Positions 1-8,019 of a stretch of 64,000 bases of DNA are shown here, in pieces. Source of the DNA: Halobacteriales archaeon QS_6_71_20 (GTDB taxonomy: Archaea; Halobacteriota; Halobacteria; Halobacteriales; Haloferacaceae). The stretch lies in contig PXRU01000001.1 in assembly GCA_003020945.1 (NCBI GenBank), positions 92,233-156,232 of the forward strand, written 5' to 3'. Numbering within the stretch: position 1 is the stretch's first letter; every line of letters begins with the position of its first letter. The notes under the pieces are model-generated. The model did no database searches. It worked only from the letters and a program-made list of their open reading frames with translations, and had not been told where the DNA came from. The translations under genes and the position numbers were made by a program.

Positions 1-242
1 AGGCGGGCGAACTCGACCCCGAGGACGTCGCCGAGGCCGACATCGAGGAGCGGCTGATCTTCCCGGAGGAGCCGGACCTCGTCATCAAGACCGGCGCCGA
101 GCGGCTCTCCGACTTCCTCATCTGGCAGTCCGTCTACTCGGAGCTGTACTTCACGGACGTCAACTGGCGCGACTTCCGGAAGCGCGACTACCTCCGGGCG
201 GTCATCGACTACCAGGACCGCCAGCGGCGGTTCGGGCGGTAG
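1..242 (+). CDS. uppS: Cis-prenyltransferase (UppS family), C-terminal part
   Basis: The window opens inside this gene; codons start at base 3 and the stop is TAG at 240-242, leaving 79 residues. The tail has the cis-prenyltransferase C-terminal signature: IKTGAERLSDFLIW, where the family has RTSG-E-RLSNFL for substrate binding, then YSELYFTDVNW followed by the basic DYLRAVIDYQDRQRRFGR end. These enzymes add isopentenyl units in cis to an allylic diphosphate to make the polyprenyl lipid carrier used in glycosylation. It resembles the second UppS gene at 953-1903 but differs at the RTGG site (KTGA here), so the two may differ in substrate or chain length. The catalytic N-terminus lies outside the window. 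Confidence 0.85.
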   Translation, partial: AGELDPEDVAEADIEERLIFPEEPDLVIKTGAERLSDFLIWQSVYSELYFTDVNWRDFRKRDYLRAVIDYQDRQRRFGR

Positions 243-276
243 CGACGGCCGAAGGTACACCGTAGCCACCTGAAGG

Positions 277-284
277 ACTATACC
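277..284 (+). promoter_or_regulatory. TATA-like element, leaderless promoter
   Basis: ACTATACC lies with its centre about 26 bases before the ATG at 307, the spacing of a haloarchaeal leaderless promoter. It favours the ATG at 307 over the in-frame GTG at 298. Confidence 0.45.
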
Positions 285-306
285 CCCGGGCGCGCTCGTG
301 CCGTCG

Positions 307-939
307 ATGGCGTTCACCCACCTCCCCCTCCGACGGAGCGCCCTCGTCGGCGCCGCGGCGTACGGCCTCGGCTACCTCCCCGCCTACGCCGTCGCGGCGG
401 CGAACCGCGCCGCCCTCGCCGACGTGACCGTCCCTGGCGCGACCGAAAACATCGATCCCGCGTCGCTGTCGGCGGTGTTCGGCTCCCTCCCGCCGTCGTG
501 GACGCTCGGCGGCTGGCTGTTCTACAACGCCCACAGGGCGGCCGTGTCGCTGCCCGCCGCCGGGGCACGCAACGGCGTGTTCGCGCCGACGAACACGGAC
601 CTGATCGCCGCGCTCGGCGGCTCCGTGCTCGGGCTGTATCTCGTTCCGCCCGCGCTGCTCGTCGCGGCGGGCGCGCTCGCGATGGAGTGGGGAGAGATCG
701 GGTCGACGACGCCTTGGGTCGGCGGCGCCAGCGTCGCAGTCGGGTACGCCCCGTTGCTGGTCCTCGGGTCGTTCGTCTTCGCCGCGAGCATCGGGGACGG
801 CGCCGTCACCGTCGTCGGGTCGCCCGACGGGTTGACGACGCTGCTGGCGGCGCTCGTGTACCCGACCGTCTTCGGCGCGCTCGGCGGCGCGCTGGCGGTC
901 CGGCGGCGGTCCGCGGAGGTGGGTACCGCGACGACGTGA
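307..939 (+). CDS. Multi-pass membrane protein of unknown function
   Basis: A 210-residue hydrophobic protein with no family I recognise. I count about four to five likely membrane segments: near residues 10-30, around 100-125 (GSVLGLYLVPPALLVAAG), around 140-160 and near the C-terminus (LLAALVYPTVFGALGG). It ends in a short basic tail. An in-frame GTG at 298 is possible, but the TATA-like element at 277-284 points to ATG 307. It lies between two cis-prenyltransferase genes, the left one on the same strand and the right one convergent with a 13-base gap. The neighbourhood suggests a link to polyprenyl lipid or envelope work, but that is inference from position only. Confidence 0.7.
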   Translation: MAFTHLPLRRSALVGAAAYGLGYLPAYAVAAANRAALADVTVPGATENIDPASLSAVFGSLPPSWTLGGWLFYNAHRAAVSLPAAGARNGVFAPTNTDLIAALGGSVLGLYLVPPALLVAAGALAMEWGEIGSTTPWVGGASVAVGYAPLLVLGSFVFAASIGDGAVTVVGSPDGLTTLLAALVYPTVFGALGGALAVRRRSAEVGTATT

Positions 940-952
940 CTGTGCCCAGTCG

Positions 953-1903
953 TCAGTCCGCCGTCTCGCCGGCGACGCCCGCGTCGCCCCCGTCGGTCGC
1001 CAGCGCCTCGGCGACCCCGTCGCTCTCGCCCGGCCCGCGGTCGCGCAGTCGTGCGGCGACCCGCCGCGCCTCGCTCAGTTCGACCTCGGCGACGGCTCTG
1101 ACCAGCGCGGCCGCTCGCTTCGCCCGCGTCCGCCGCCACGACTCCTCGCGCGCCTCGTAGGTGCGGATCGAGCGGAGGAAGTCGACCTTCGAGAACTCCG
1201 GCCAGTACGGCGAGCAGAAGTACGCCGCCGCCTCGTTGCCGTTGGCGTGCCACGGGAGGAAGTTCGAGGTGCGTTCGTCGCCGCCGGTGCGGACGATGAG
1301 GTCGACGTCGCGGACGGGACGGCGGTACAGTCGCGACTCCACCTCGGAAACGCCCACGTCGTCGGCCGCGAGGTCGCCGTCGGCCACGTCGCGGGCGACC
1401 GCCCGCACCGCCCCAAGCAGCTCGTTGCGGCCGCCGTACGCCAGCGCGACGTTGAGCGTGAACCGCTCGTGGTCGGCGGTGCGGGCCTCGGCGTAGTCGA
1501 CGGCCTCGCGCACGCGCTCGGGGAGCCGCTCGACGTCGCCGAGCGCGCGGATGCAGACGCCCTGCTCGTGGACCCGGTCGGCGTCGGCGAACTCCCGGAG
1601 CTTCGCCTCCAGCAGGTCGAACAGCGGGTCAAGCTCCTCGTCGGGGCGGTCGAAGTTCTCCGTCGAGAAGGCGTACAGCGTCAGCTCCTCGACGCCCAGC
1701 TCGCCACACCAGTCGAGCACTCGCTCGGTCGTGTCGGCGCCGGCGCGGTGGCCGTCGGGGGCGTCGTCGCCGTTGCGCCGGGCGTACCGGCGGTTGCCGT
1801 CCTGGATGATCGCGACGTGGTCCGGGCCGTCGCCGACCTCCCGGCGGAGCACGCGCTCGTAGGCGGCGTCGACCAGCGATCGGGCGCGCGAGCGGAGGGT
1901 CAC
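953..1903 (-). CDS. uppS: Cis-prenyltransferase (undecaprenyl/polyprenyl diphosphate synthase)
   Basis: A 316-residue UppS-family enzyme that condenses isopentenyl diphosphate units in cis to build the lipid carrier for glycan assembly. The catalytic motif IIQDGNRRYAR is at residues 32-42 with Asp35 as the Mg-binding aspartate. The family motifs LYAFSTENF (76-84), RTGGDERTSNFLPW (205-218) and YWPEF (233-237) follow. It has about 25 extra N-terminal residues and an acidic C-terminal tail compared with bacterial UppS. The start is a GTG at 1903, supported by the TATA-like CATATCTC at 1927-1934, about 26 bases upstream. A second family member ends at 242, so this organism keeps two. Haloarchaea commonly do, but the specificity of each cannot be told here. 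Confidence 0.93.
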   Translation of the reverse strand: MTLRSRARSLVDAAYERVLRREVGDGPDHVAIIQDGNRRYARRNGDDAPDGHRAGADTTERVLDWCGELGVEELTLYAFSTENFDRPDEELDPLFDLLEAKLREFADADRVHEQGVCIRALGDVERLPERVREAVDYAEARTADHERFTLNVALAYGGRNELLGAVRAVARDVADGDLAADDVGVSEVESRLYRRPVRDVDLIVRTGGDERTSNFLPWHANGNEAAAYFCSPYWPEFSKVDFLRSIRTYEAREESWRRTRAKRAAALVRAVAEVELSEARRVAARLRDRGPGESDGVAEALATDGGDAGVAGETAD

Positions 1904-1926
1904 TACCGACCCTGTCTCCGTCCCGA

Positions 1927-1934
1927 GATATGTG
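1927..1934 (-). promoter_or_regulatory. TATA-like element before uppS
   Basis: Read on the minus strand this is CATATCTC, centred about 27 bases before the GTG at 1903. A leaderless transcript starting at the GTG would explain why no ribosome binding site precedes it. Confidence 0.4.
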
Positions 1935-2008
1935 TCTTGCGTGGGAGGAACTCACGGGGTCGGTCCGACCGGAGCCGCGGAACCGGCGGCGGGCCGCCGC
2001 AGCCGCGC

Positions 2009-2929
2009 TCAGGCGTCGTCGCCGGCGACCGTCTCCCCCGGGACCGCCTCCGCCGCGACCGACTCCAGCACCTCCACCTCGCCGGTGAGCTGCCGGTGGA
2101 CGTACGGCATGTCGATCCCCTCCTCGTCGAAGCGCTCCTTCACCGCCTGCACGTACGCCGAGCGCACGCGCACGAAGTCGCCGCGGTCCGGCTCGTCGAT
2201 CCAGAAGCGGCTCTGGAGCCCGACCGCGGAGTCGCCCAGCTCGGTGACGCGCACCGAGGGTGCGGGGTCGGCGAGGATCCCGTCGACGGCTTCGGCTTCC
2301 TCCAGGATGCAGTCGGTGGCGTGGTCGATGTCGTCGTCGTAGCCGATGCCGAAGACGAACTTCTGGCGGAGCGTGTCGTACGCGACGGGGTTGGTGATCG
2401 CGTTGTTCGCGAGGTCGCCGTTGGGCACCGTGACCCGTTCGTTGTCGAACGTGCGGACGCGGGAGACGCGCAGGTCGATGTCCTCGACGCGGCCCGCGTT
2501 GTCGTCCCACTCGATCCAGTCGCCGACCTCGAACGGCCTGTCCTTGATGATGAACACGCCGGCGACGAAGTTGCCGATGAGGTCCTGGGCGGCGAAACCG
2601 AGCGCGAGCGCGAGCGCGCCGCCGAGCGTCGCCACCGCGGTGAGAAAGCGCGGGAAGCCGGCCGCCATGAAGCCGATCGAGACCGCGAGCACGACGACGA
2701 GCACGCCCATGACGCTGTTCCCGAGGCTGAGCACGGTCCGGTCGAAGCCGCGCCGCTCCAGCACGCGCCGGACCAGCGGCATGAGGATCAGCGTTCCGAG
2801 GAGATAGGTGATCAGGAAGCCGAGCACGAAGCCGATCGCGTTCGTCGCGTACCCGCCCAGCCGGTCGAGGACCGTCGCGGTGTCGATCTGCAGGGCGAGC
2901 GTCGCGTCCGCCGGGGTGACGCCGTTCAT
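2009..2929 (-). CDS. MscS-family mechanosensitive ion channel
   Basis: A 306-residue small-conductance mechanosensitive channel. Two N-terminal membrane helices (about 28-52 and 72-92) precede the pore-lining third helix, rich in Gly and Ala (TLGGALALALGFAAQDLIGN, 101-120). The MscS beta domain follows with RPFEVGDWIEW (131-141), the RVEDIDLRVSRVRTFDNE stretch and VTVPNGDLANNAITN (166-180). Such channels open under membrane tension and release solutes during osmotic down-shock, which matters to a halophile. I chose ATG 2929; the frame stays open further upstream but the extra residues are arginine-rich and look untranslated. A weak TATA-like CATTTGGG sits about 28 bases before this ATG. Confidence 0.9.
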   Translation of the reverse strand: MNGVTPADATLALQIDTATVLDRLGGYATNAIGFVLGFLITYLLGTLILMPLVRRVLERRGFDRTVLSLGNSVMGVLVVVLAVSIGFMAAGFPRFLTAVATLGGALALALGFAAQDLIGNFVAGVFIIKDRPFEVGDWIEWDDNAGRVEDIDLRVSRVRTFDNERVTVPNGDLANNAITNPVAYDTLRQKFVFGIGYDDDIDHATDCILEEAEAVDGILADPAPSVRVTELGDSAVGLQSRFWIDEPDRGDFVRVRSAYVQAVKERFDEEGIDMPYVHRQLTGEVEVLESVAAEAVPGETVAGDDA

Positions 2930-3062
2930 GTATGGGTCCGGCGACGAGCGGGCCCCAAATGAATCTGCTGTAGTCGAGAGGAGCGCTCGGGGCCACAGGC
3001 GATAGAGACGAGGCCGCAAGCAACGGGGACGAGGCCGCAAACGGCGGGGATTGAGAGCGGGG

Positions 3063-4208
3063 TCACACCGACAGCGGTCCGTCGCGGCGGGCGACGCCGC
3101 GGAACCGGGCGCCGTGGATCCCCTCGTCGGCGAGCGCGTCCGGGACCCGGCCGTGGAGCCAGCGCCCCGGCGCCGGGTCGTCGTCGAAGCCGGGACGACG
3201 GTGCCGCTCGGGGAGGTAGCGCTCGTGGGTCGGGAGTCGCTCGTGCAGCGGGACGCCCCCCGCCTCCGCGACCGCGCGGAGCTCGTCGAGCGCGGGCCAC
3301 GCGTAGTCGGGGTTGATGTAGTCGTCCGTCACCGGCGAGACGCCGCCGAGGTCGTCGACGCCACAGCCGAGCAGGTCGCCGACGGGCGCGAGGTTCGGCG
3401 GCGCCTGCACCGACACCTCCGCCGGCAGCGCGGCCCGCGCCATCGCCGTCACGCGCCGCATCGTCGCCGTCGAGGGGGCGTCGAACGGCGAGCGCTCGTT
3501 GGGCGTCACGGGCTGGACGATCACCTCCTGGACGTGGCCGTACCGCTCGTGGAGGTCGCGGATCGCCAGCAGCGACGTCGCCCGGTCGCGCCACCCCTCG
3601 CCGATGCCGACCAAGATTCCGGTCGTGAACGGCACCCGGGCCTCGCCGGCTGCGCGGATCGTGTCGAGCCGCTGTCCGGGCGTCTTCCGCCGCCGGCCGG
3701 CGTGGGCGTCCACGTCGGCGGTCGTCTCCAGCATCACCCCCATCGAGGCGTTCACTTCACGGAGCCTGCGGAACTCCGCCTCGGTGAGGTCGCCGGGGTT
3801 GGAGTGGGGGAGCAGCCCCTCCTCCAAGGCGATCTCGCAGGCCCGCTCGTGGTAGCCGACGATCGAGTCGTACCCCCACTCCGCCAGCCGGTCGTGGACG
3901 GCGGTGTAGCGGTCGTCGGGCTTGTCGCCGAACGTGAACAGCGCCTCCGTGCAGCCGGCGTCGGCGCCGACGCGGCACCGCTCGCGGACCTCCTCGGGCG
4001 ACAGGAGGCTCGCCTCGCCGGGCACGTCGTAGTAGGTGCAGTACGTGCAGGTGTACCGGCAGGCGGTCGTCAGCGGGACGAACACGTTGCGCGCGAACGT
4101 CAGCTCCGAGGCCGCGGACACGTCGTCGGGCGTCGTCGACAGCAGGCGCTCGACCTCGCGGTCGGCCACCGCCACGTCGACGTCGTACTCCTCGGCCCCC
4201 GGGAACAC
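3063..4208 (-). CDS. cofG: 7,8-didemethyl-8-hydroxy-5-deazariboflavin synthase subunit CofG
   Basis: A 381-residue radical SAM enzyme. With CofH it makes the deazaflavin chromophore (Fo) of coenzyme F420 from tyrosine and the flavin precursor 5-amino-6-ribitylaminouracil. The [4Fe-4S] ligands are Cys50, Cys54 and Cys57 in ACRYTCTYCTYY. The CofG hallmarks TFGDKPDDRY, LPHSNPGDL and the distal VQPVTPNERSPF are also present. The start is GTG 4208; a run of A at 4234-4238 (TTTTT on the coding strand) lies 26-30 bases upstream, fitting a leaderless transcript. The cofC gene lies nearby at 5145-5783 on the same strand, separated by an esterase on the other strand. No cofH is seen in the window. Confidence 0.95.
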   Translation of the reverse strand: MFPGAEEYDVDVAVADREVERLLSTTPDDVSAASELTFARNVFVPLTTACRYTCTYCTYYDVPGEASLLSPEEVRERCRVGADAGCTEALFTFGDKPDDRYTAVHDRLAEWGYDSIVGYHERACEIALEEGLLPHSNPGDLTEAEFRRLREVNASMGVMLETTADVDAHAGRRRKTPGQRLDTIRAAGEARVPFTTGILVGIGEGWRDRATSLLAIRDLHERYGHVQEVIVQPVTPNERSPFDAPSTATMRRVTAMARAALPAEVSVQAPPNLAPVGDLLGCGVDDLGGVSPVTDDYINPDYAWPALDELRAVAEAGGVPLHERLPTHERYLPERHRRPGFDDDPAPGRWLHGRVPDALADEGIHGARFRGVARRDGPLSV

Positions 4209-4233
4209 GCCGACAACTCTCCGACGGAGGGGG

Positions 4234-4238
4234 AAAAA
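4234..4238 (-). promoter_or_regulatory. T-rich promoter element before cofG
   Basis: CGTTTTTCC on the minus strand lies 26-30 bases before the GTG start at 4208. This is the only T-rich stretch in the 242-base gap on that side and supports the GTG as the start. Confidence 0.35.
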
Positions 4239-4450
4239 CGAGTCGGTCGGGGCGAGACGGACGGGGACCGGCGACGGGGTGTGGGCGGTCGCGACGACGC
4301 TGACGACGACGACGACGCGACCGCGAGGTGACGCGGCCGGGAATGGCGGTGGATAGAGGTCGAAGACGACGGCGGTCGGGGGCTACGCCGGGATCGGCCG
4401 CGCTTCCGCCACCGCAACCGATTCCCTCCCGGCCGGCGGACTCGGGGACG

Positions 4451-5116
4451 ATGACCGACATCGACACCACGGGCGTCGACGGCCCGCACGGCGGCCGCCC
4501 CGTGCGCTACGCCGGCGCCGAACTGACGGACGCGGCCGCGGCGGTCGTGACGGTCCACGGCCGCGGCGCGACCGCGCGGAGCATCCTCGGCATGGCCGGG
4601 GAGTTCGACACCGACGACGTGGCGTACCTCGCGCCGTCGGCCGGCCGCAACACCTGGTACCCGCACTCGTTCACGGACGCGATGGAGCGGAACCAGCCGA
4701 ACCTCGACTCCGCGCTGGCGCTTGTCGGCACCGTCGTCGACGCCGCCGCCGACGCCGTCGGCGCCGAGCGAGTGGTCCTGCTGGGGTTCTCGCAGGGCGC
4801 GTGTCTCTCCTCGGAGTGGATCGCGCGCAACGCCCGCGAGTACGGCGGGCTCGTCGGCTTCTCCGGGGGGCTCATCGGCCCCGAGGGGACCCCCCGGGAG
4901 TACGACGGCGACCTCGACGGCACGCCCGTCCTCCTCGGCTGCTCGGACGTCGACCCGTACATTCCACTTGAGCGCGTGCGGGAGACGACGGAGGTGCTTG
5001 AGCGGCTGGGCGCCGAGGTCGACGAGCGCATCTACGAGCGGATGGGCCACGGCGTCAACGAGGACGAGATGAGCGCCGCGCGGGAGCTGGTCGAGCGACT
5101 CGACGGCGACGGGTAG
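4451..5116 (+). CDS. Alpha/beta hydrolase, phospholipase/carboxylesterase type
   Basis: A 221-residue serine hydrolase of the LYPLA/YpfH carboxylesterase group. The nucleophile elbow GFSQGA has Ser114. The acid is likely Asp166 or Asp168 in CSDVDPYIP, and the base His200 in MGHGVNEDE. The oxyanion-side VTVHGRGA is at residues 34-41. The reading frame is open from 4328, but ATG 4451 gives the natural family length. It sits between cofG and cofC on the opposite strand. No promoter is evident at the usual spacing. The natural ester is unknown; a role in F420 chemistry is possible from position but has no direct support. Confidence 0.85.
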   Translation: MTDIDTTGVDGPHGGRPVRYAGAELTDAAAAVVTVHGRGATARSILGMAGEFDTDDVAYLAPSAGRNTWYPHSFTDAMERNQPNLDSALALVGTVVDAAADAVGAERVVLLGFSQGACLSSEWIARNAREYGGLVGFSGGLIGPEGTPREYDGDLDGTPVLLGCSDVDPYIPLERVRETTEVLERLGAEVDERIYERMGHGVNEDEMSAARELVERLDGDG

Positions 5117-5144
5117 GCGACACCGGCTCAGCCGTCCCCCCGGG

Positions 5145-5783
5145 TTACCCCCCGTCGCGGACGACCGACACCCGCCCGCCGCCCGTCGCCAACTCGAAGC
5201 CGGCGTCCCGGAGCCAGTCGCGCGCCGCCCCCTCGCCCGTGAGCAGCGCTTCCGCCAGGTCCACGCGCTCGTCGACGTCGGTCGCCAGCCGTCGGGAGTC
5301 CAGTTCCCGGACGCTGGCGCCGACCCGGCGGGCCGCCCGGAGGTGGTCGAGATACGACGCGCCGTGGTAGTCGACCCCGAACTCGGGGTGCCGGACGAGC
5401 AGCGCGTTCGTGCCGCCGCCGCGACCCGGCGCGATCACCACGTCGCCGGGCGCGCGGAGTCGACCGAGCGCCCGCGGCGTCGCCAGCGCCAGGTCCGCCA
5501 TCACGACCGCCACCGGCGACGCCGCCGAGGGGTCGCGCGCGGCGAGCGCGGCGTTGACCGCCCCGGTGAGCGGGCGGTCGTCGACCGTCTCGGGGACGTC
5601 GCGGCCGGTCGCCTCGGTCGCGAGCAGTCGCGGCGAGAAGTCGGCCGCGCGCAGCGCCGCGAGCACGTCCGTCAGCATCGCGTCGGCGAACTCGCGCCGC
5701 TCGGCGGGGGCGAGCGCGTCGGCGAGCCGGGTCTTCGGGCGGTCGGGCGAGAACGGGACGAGCGCGTCGATCCGGTCGGGCAC
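5145..5783 (-). CDS. cofC: 2-phospho-L-lactate guanylyltransferase CofC
   Basis: A 212-residue nucleotidyltransferase that activates 2-phospho-lactate (or a related phospho-acid) with GTP for F420 side-chain synthesis. The N-terminal LVPFSPDRPKTRLADAL is the family's nucleotide-binding motif (compare the LVPxKPxxxAKSRL form in homologues). VAVVMADLALATP holds the metal-binding aspartate, and GDVVIAPGRGGGTNALLV is strongly conserved in CofC. The start is GTG 5783, only 23 bases below the stop of the secreted-protein gene at 5807, so it is probably co-transcribed with cetZ1 and that gene. cofD, the next enzyme, is not in the window. Confidence 0.93.
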   Translation of the reverse strand: MPDRIDALVPFSPDRPKTRLADALAPAERREFADAMLTDVLAALRAADFSPRLLATEATGRDVPETVDDRPLTGAVNAALAARDPSAASPVAVVMADLALATPRALGRLRAPGDVVIAPGRGGGTNALLVRHPEFGVDYHGASYLDHLRAARRVGASVRELDSRRLATDVDERVDLAEALLTGEGAARDWLRDAGFELATGGGRVSVVRDGG

Positions 5784-5806
5784 GGGAACGGGAGCGGGAG
5801 CGGGGG

Positions 5807-6598
5807 TCAGCCGAGCTTGTCGTAGTCGTCCCCGCGGCCGCGCAGGAACAGCGCGACGCCGCCGCCGACGACGCCGAGCGCGACCAGCCCGCCGGCCCCG
5901 TAGAGGAGTAGCCGGTTGCGCTGCCGGTCGCTCTGTGCCTCGTTCGCCTCGGTCTCGGCGCGCTGGGCCAGCGTGACGGCGTTGTCGAAGTTGCCGGCCT
6001 CGTAGGCGCTGACCGCGCTATCGAACGACTCCTCCGCCTCCGTGGGGTTGCCCGCGGCATCGAGCGTCGCGCGGGCGGAGTCGAGCGCCTCGCGCGCCTC
6101 GTCGCTGTCGCTCGTGTAGTGGCCCGCGGTCACGTTCGCCAGCTCCTCGGCGGAGCCGCCCTCCCGGGTCTGCCGGAGCGCGAACAGCCCGAACGACTGC
6201 TGCGGGTCGTAGCTGTACGACTCCACGGCCGGCACCGTCCCGGTCACGCGGACGCGCACCTCGGCGGTGCCCTCCTCGATGTCGACGGTCGCGCCGGAGA
6301 ACTCCCGCCCGTCGTACGACTCCTGGCGGATCTGGTCGCCCGCCTGGTTGCGGAACGTCACCGTCCAGGTGACGTTCTCGAGGTCGGTCGAGCCGGCGAG
6401 CTGCCACGTCTCGTAGGTGTCGTACAGCTCCGTCAGCGTCGCGGTCGCGGTCACCTGCGACCCCACCTCGCCCTCGTCGGGCACGTCCGTCCGCTCGACG
6501 GAGACGGCCGCGACCGGCGCGGCCGCCGCGAGCAGGAGCGAGCAGACCGCGAGGACCGCGACGAGCCTAGAACAGCGACTCAAGCTCGTCCTCGTCAT
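5807..6598 (-). CDS. Secreted, membrane-anchored protein of unknown function
   Basis: A 263-residue protein with an N-terminal signal peptide (hydrophobic LVAVLAVCSLLLAAAAPVAA, residues 12-31). An extracytoplasmic beta-type region of about 110 residues follows (VTATATLTELYDTYETW, VTWTVTFRNQAG). Then comes an Ala/Glu-rich helical segment (about 160-220, SARATLDAAGNPTEAEESF), one C-terminal membrane helix (RLLLYGAGGLVALGVVGGGV) and a short charged cytoplasmic tail. Its ATG at 6598 lies inside the last codons of cetZ1, overlapping by 32 bases, so translation is likely coupled. cofC follows 23 bases after its stop. I do not recognise a named family. The context suggests a link to CetZ1-dependent shape or surface functions, by position only. 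Confidence 0.8.
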   Translation of the reverse strand: MTRTSLSRCSRLVAVLAVCSLLLAAAAPVAAVSVERTDVPDEGEVGSQVTATATLTELYDTYETWQLAGSTDLENVTWTVTFRNQAGDQIRQESYDGREFSGATVDIEEGTAEVRVRVTGTVPAVESYSYDPQQSFGLFALRQTREGGSAEELANVTAGHYTSDSDEAREALDSARATLDAAGNPTEAEESFDSAVSAYEAGNFDNAVTLAQRAETEANEAQSDRQRNRLLLYGAGGLVALGVVGGGVALFLRGRGDDYDKLG

Positions 6599-7748
6599 CG
6601 CTGATGAGCGTGTCGAGGTTGTCCTCGCTTTCCTGCCGGATGTCGTCGATGTTCTCCTGCGCCTCGATGGCGACCTGCTGGAGCTCCTTGATCCGGGGGA
6701 CGTTCGTCACGCCCGACAGCAAGATCACGCCCGCGACGAAGCCGGAGCCGGTGACGGGGTAGTCGCCGCCGCGGACCTCCATCGAGCCGGTCTGCTCTTC
6801 GAGCCACTTCCGCCCGCGCTCGATCCCCTTCCGGTTGAGGTGCTCGGGCGGCCCCGCCATCACGAGCAGCGCGCGTTCTGCCCCCTCGATCTCACAGGGG
6901 AGCGTGAGGCGCCCCAGCGCCGCCTTCCGCACGAGCGAGGTGATCCGGTTTGTCGTGTGTGCGGTGTCGAGGTCGTCGTCGCCGTCGTCGCCGGTGAGCC
7001 GGGAGAGCAGGCCGCCGCCGCCGGCGCTCTCCTCGACCTCCTCGCTGGCGTAGCCGACCGTCGAGACGCCGCCGCCCGACAGCGTGTTGATGATCTCGCT
7101 TGAGTCGACGACCGACTCGGCGACCTCCTGCCCCTGCTCGATCTCGCCGGCGCCGAACAGGATGCCGAACCGCTTGACGATCTCCTCGTTGATCTCGTCG
7201 TAGCCGCCGGAGACGGACTCCCCGGTCTTGCGCCACGCGTCGTTGTCGAACACCATGAGGTTGTCAACCTCGCGGACGAACGTCTGGAAGGAGCGCGCGG
7301 CGTTGAGCGTGTAGATCCCCCCCTCGTCGGAGCCGGGCAGCACGCCCAGCCCGTAGACGGGCTCGGTGTAGATGCGCTTCAGGTGCTTCGCGAGCACGGG
7401 CGCGCCGCCCGAGCCGGTGCCGCCGCCGAGGCCGGCGACGACGAGGAACGCGTCCACCTCGTGGACCGGGATCGAGTCGATCGCCCCCTGTACCTCGTCG
7501 ATGTCCTCCTCGGCGATCTCCGCGCCGAGTTCGTTGTCCGCCCCGACCCCGTGGCCCTTCACCCGGGACTGCCCGATGAGCACCCGCTGGTCGTTCGGGA
7601 TCTCCTCGAGCCCCATGAGGTCCGCCTTCGCCGTGTTGACCGCCACGGCCGCGCGGACGATGTCGCTGCCGGTACGCTGGTCGTACTGGACGAACTTGTC
7701 GACGATCTTCCCCCCCGCCTGGCCGAATCCGATGAGTGCTAATTTCAT
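6567..7748 (-). CDS. cetZ1: Tubulin-like protein CetZ1
   Basis: A 393-residue archaeal tubulin-family GTPase, involved in rod-cell shape and motility in Haloferax. The GTP-binding N-terminus MKLALIGFGQAGGKIVDKF and the tubulin signature GGGTGSGG (108-115) are clear. PVYGLGVLPGSDEGGIYTLNA is typical of CetZ rather than FtsZ, and the C-terminus ends in the acidic DDEDELESLF tail shared with Haloferax CetZ1. A flexible acidic insert (SAGGGGLLSRLTGDDGDDD) sits near residues 240-260. The ATG at 7748 is preceded by a purine-rich AGGAGGGG site, so this gene has a leader and a ribosome binding site, unlike most neighbours. It overlaps the next gene by 32 bases. Confidence 0.97.
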   Translation of the reverse strand: MKLALIGFGQAGGKIVDKFVQYDQRTGSDIVRAAVAVNTAKADLMGLEEIPNDQRVLIGQSRVKGHGVGADNELGAEIAEEDIDEVQGAIDSIPVHEVDAFLVVAGLGGGTGSGGAPVLAKHLKRIYTEPVYGLGVLPGSDEGGIYTLNAARSFQTFVREVDNLMVFDNDAWRKTGESVSGGYDEINEEIVKRFGILFGAGEIEQGQEVAESVVDSSEIINTLSGGGVSTVGYASEEVEESAGGGGLLSRLTGDDGDDDLDTAHTTNRITSLVRKAALGRLTLPCEIEGAERALLVMAGPPEHLNRKGIERGRKWLEEQTGSMEVRGGDYPVTGSGFVAGVILLSGVTNVPRIKELQQVAIEAQENIDDIRQESEDNLDTLISDDEDELESLF

Positions 7749-7753
7749 ACGTC

Positions 7754-7798
7754 TCCCCTCCTCATTGGGCGTGAACGAATCGGAGTGTGGGTAAAAGG
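7754..7798 (-). promoter_or_regulatory. cetZ1 promoter and Shine-Dalgarno site
   Basis: On the minus strand CCTTTTAC (7791-7798) is a TATA-like element. It is followed about 30 bases later by GAGGAGGGG (7755-7763), which ends six bases before the ATG at 7748. A start of transcription near 7767 would give a leader of about 20 bases carrying a strong Shine-Dalgarno sequence. Confidence 0.5.
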
Positions 7799-8019
7799 TT
7801 TGTGATGGGGGTACCGGCGGTGAGAGGGGGTACCCGGACGGGATCGCTATCCGGCGTCGGGATCGGCCGTCGGTAGCCGGGTCCTACCGCCGGGGGTGAT
7901 CCCGGTCGTCGCCGGGATTCACTCTTCGTGGCGGGTGACGGAAGCGGCCCGGGACAGGCGGGCCGTCGACCGCCCCCGTCGGCGGGGCGGCGAGGGAAGC
8001 GTTCGACCCGGCTCCCGGG

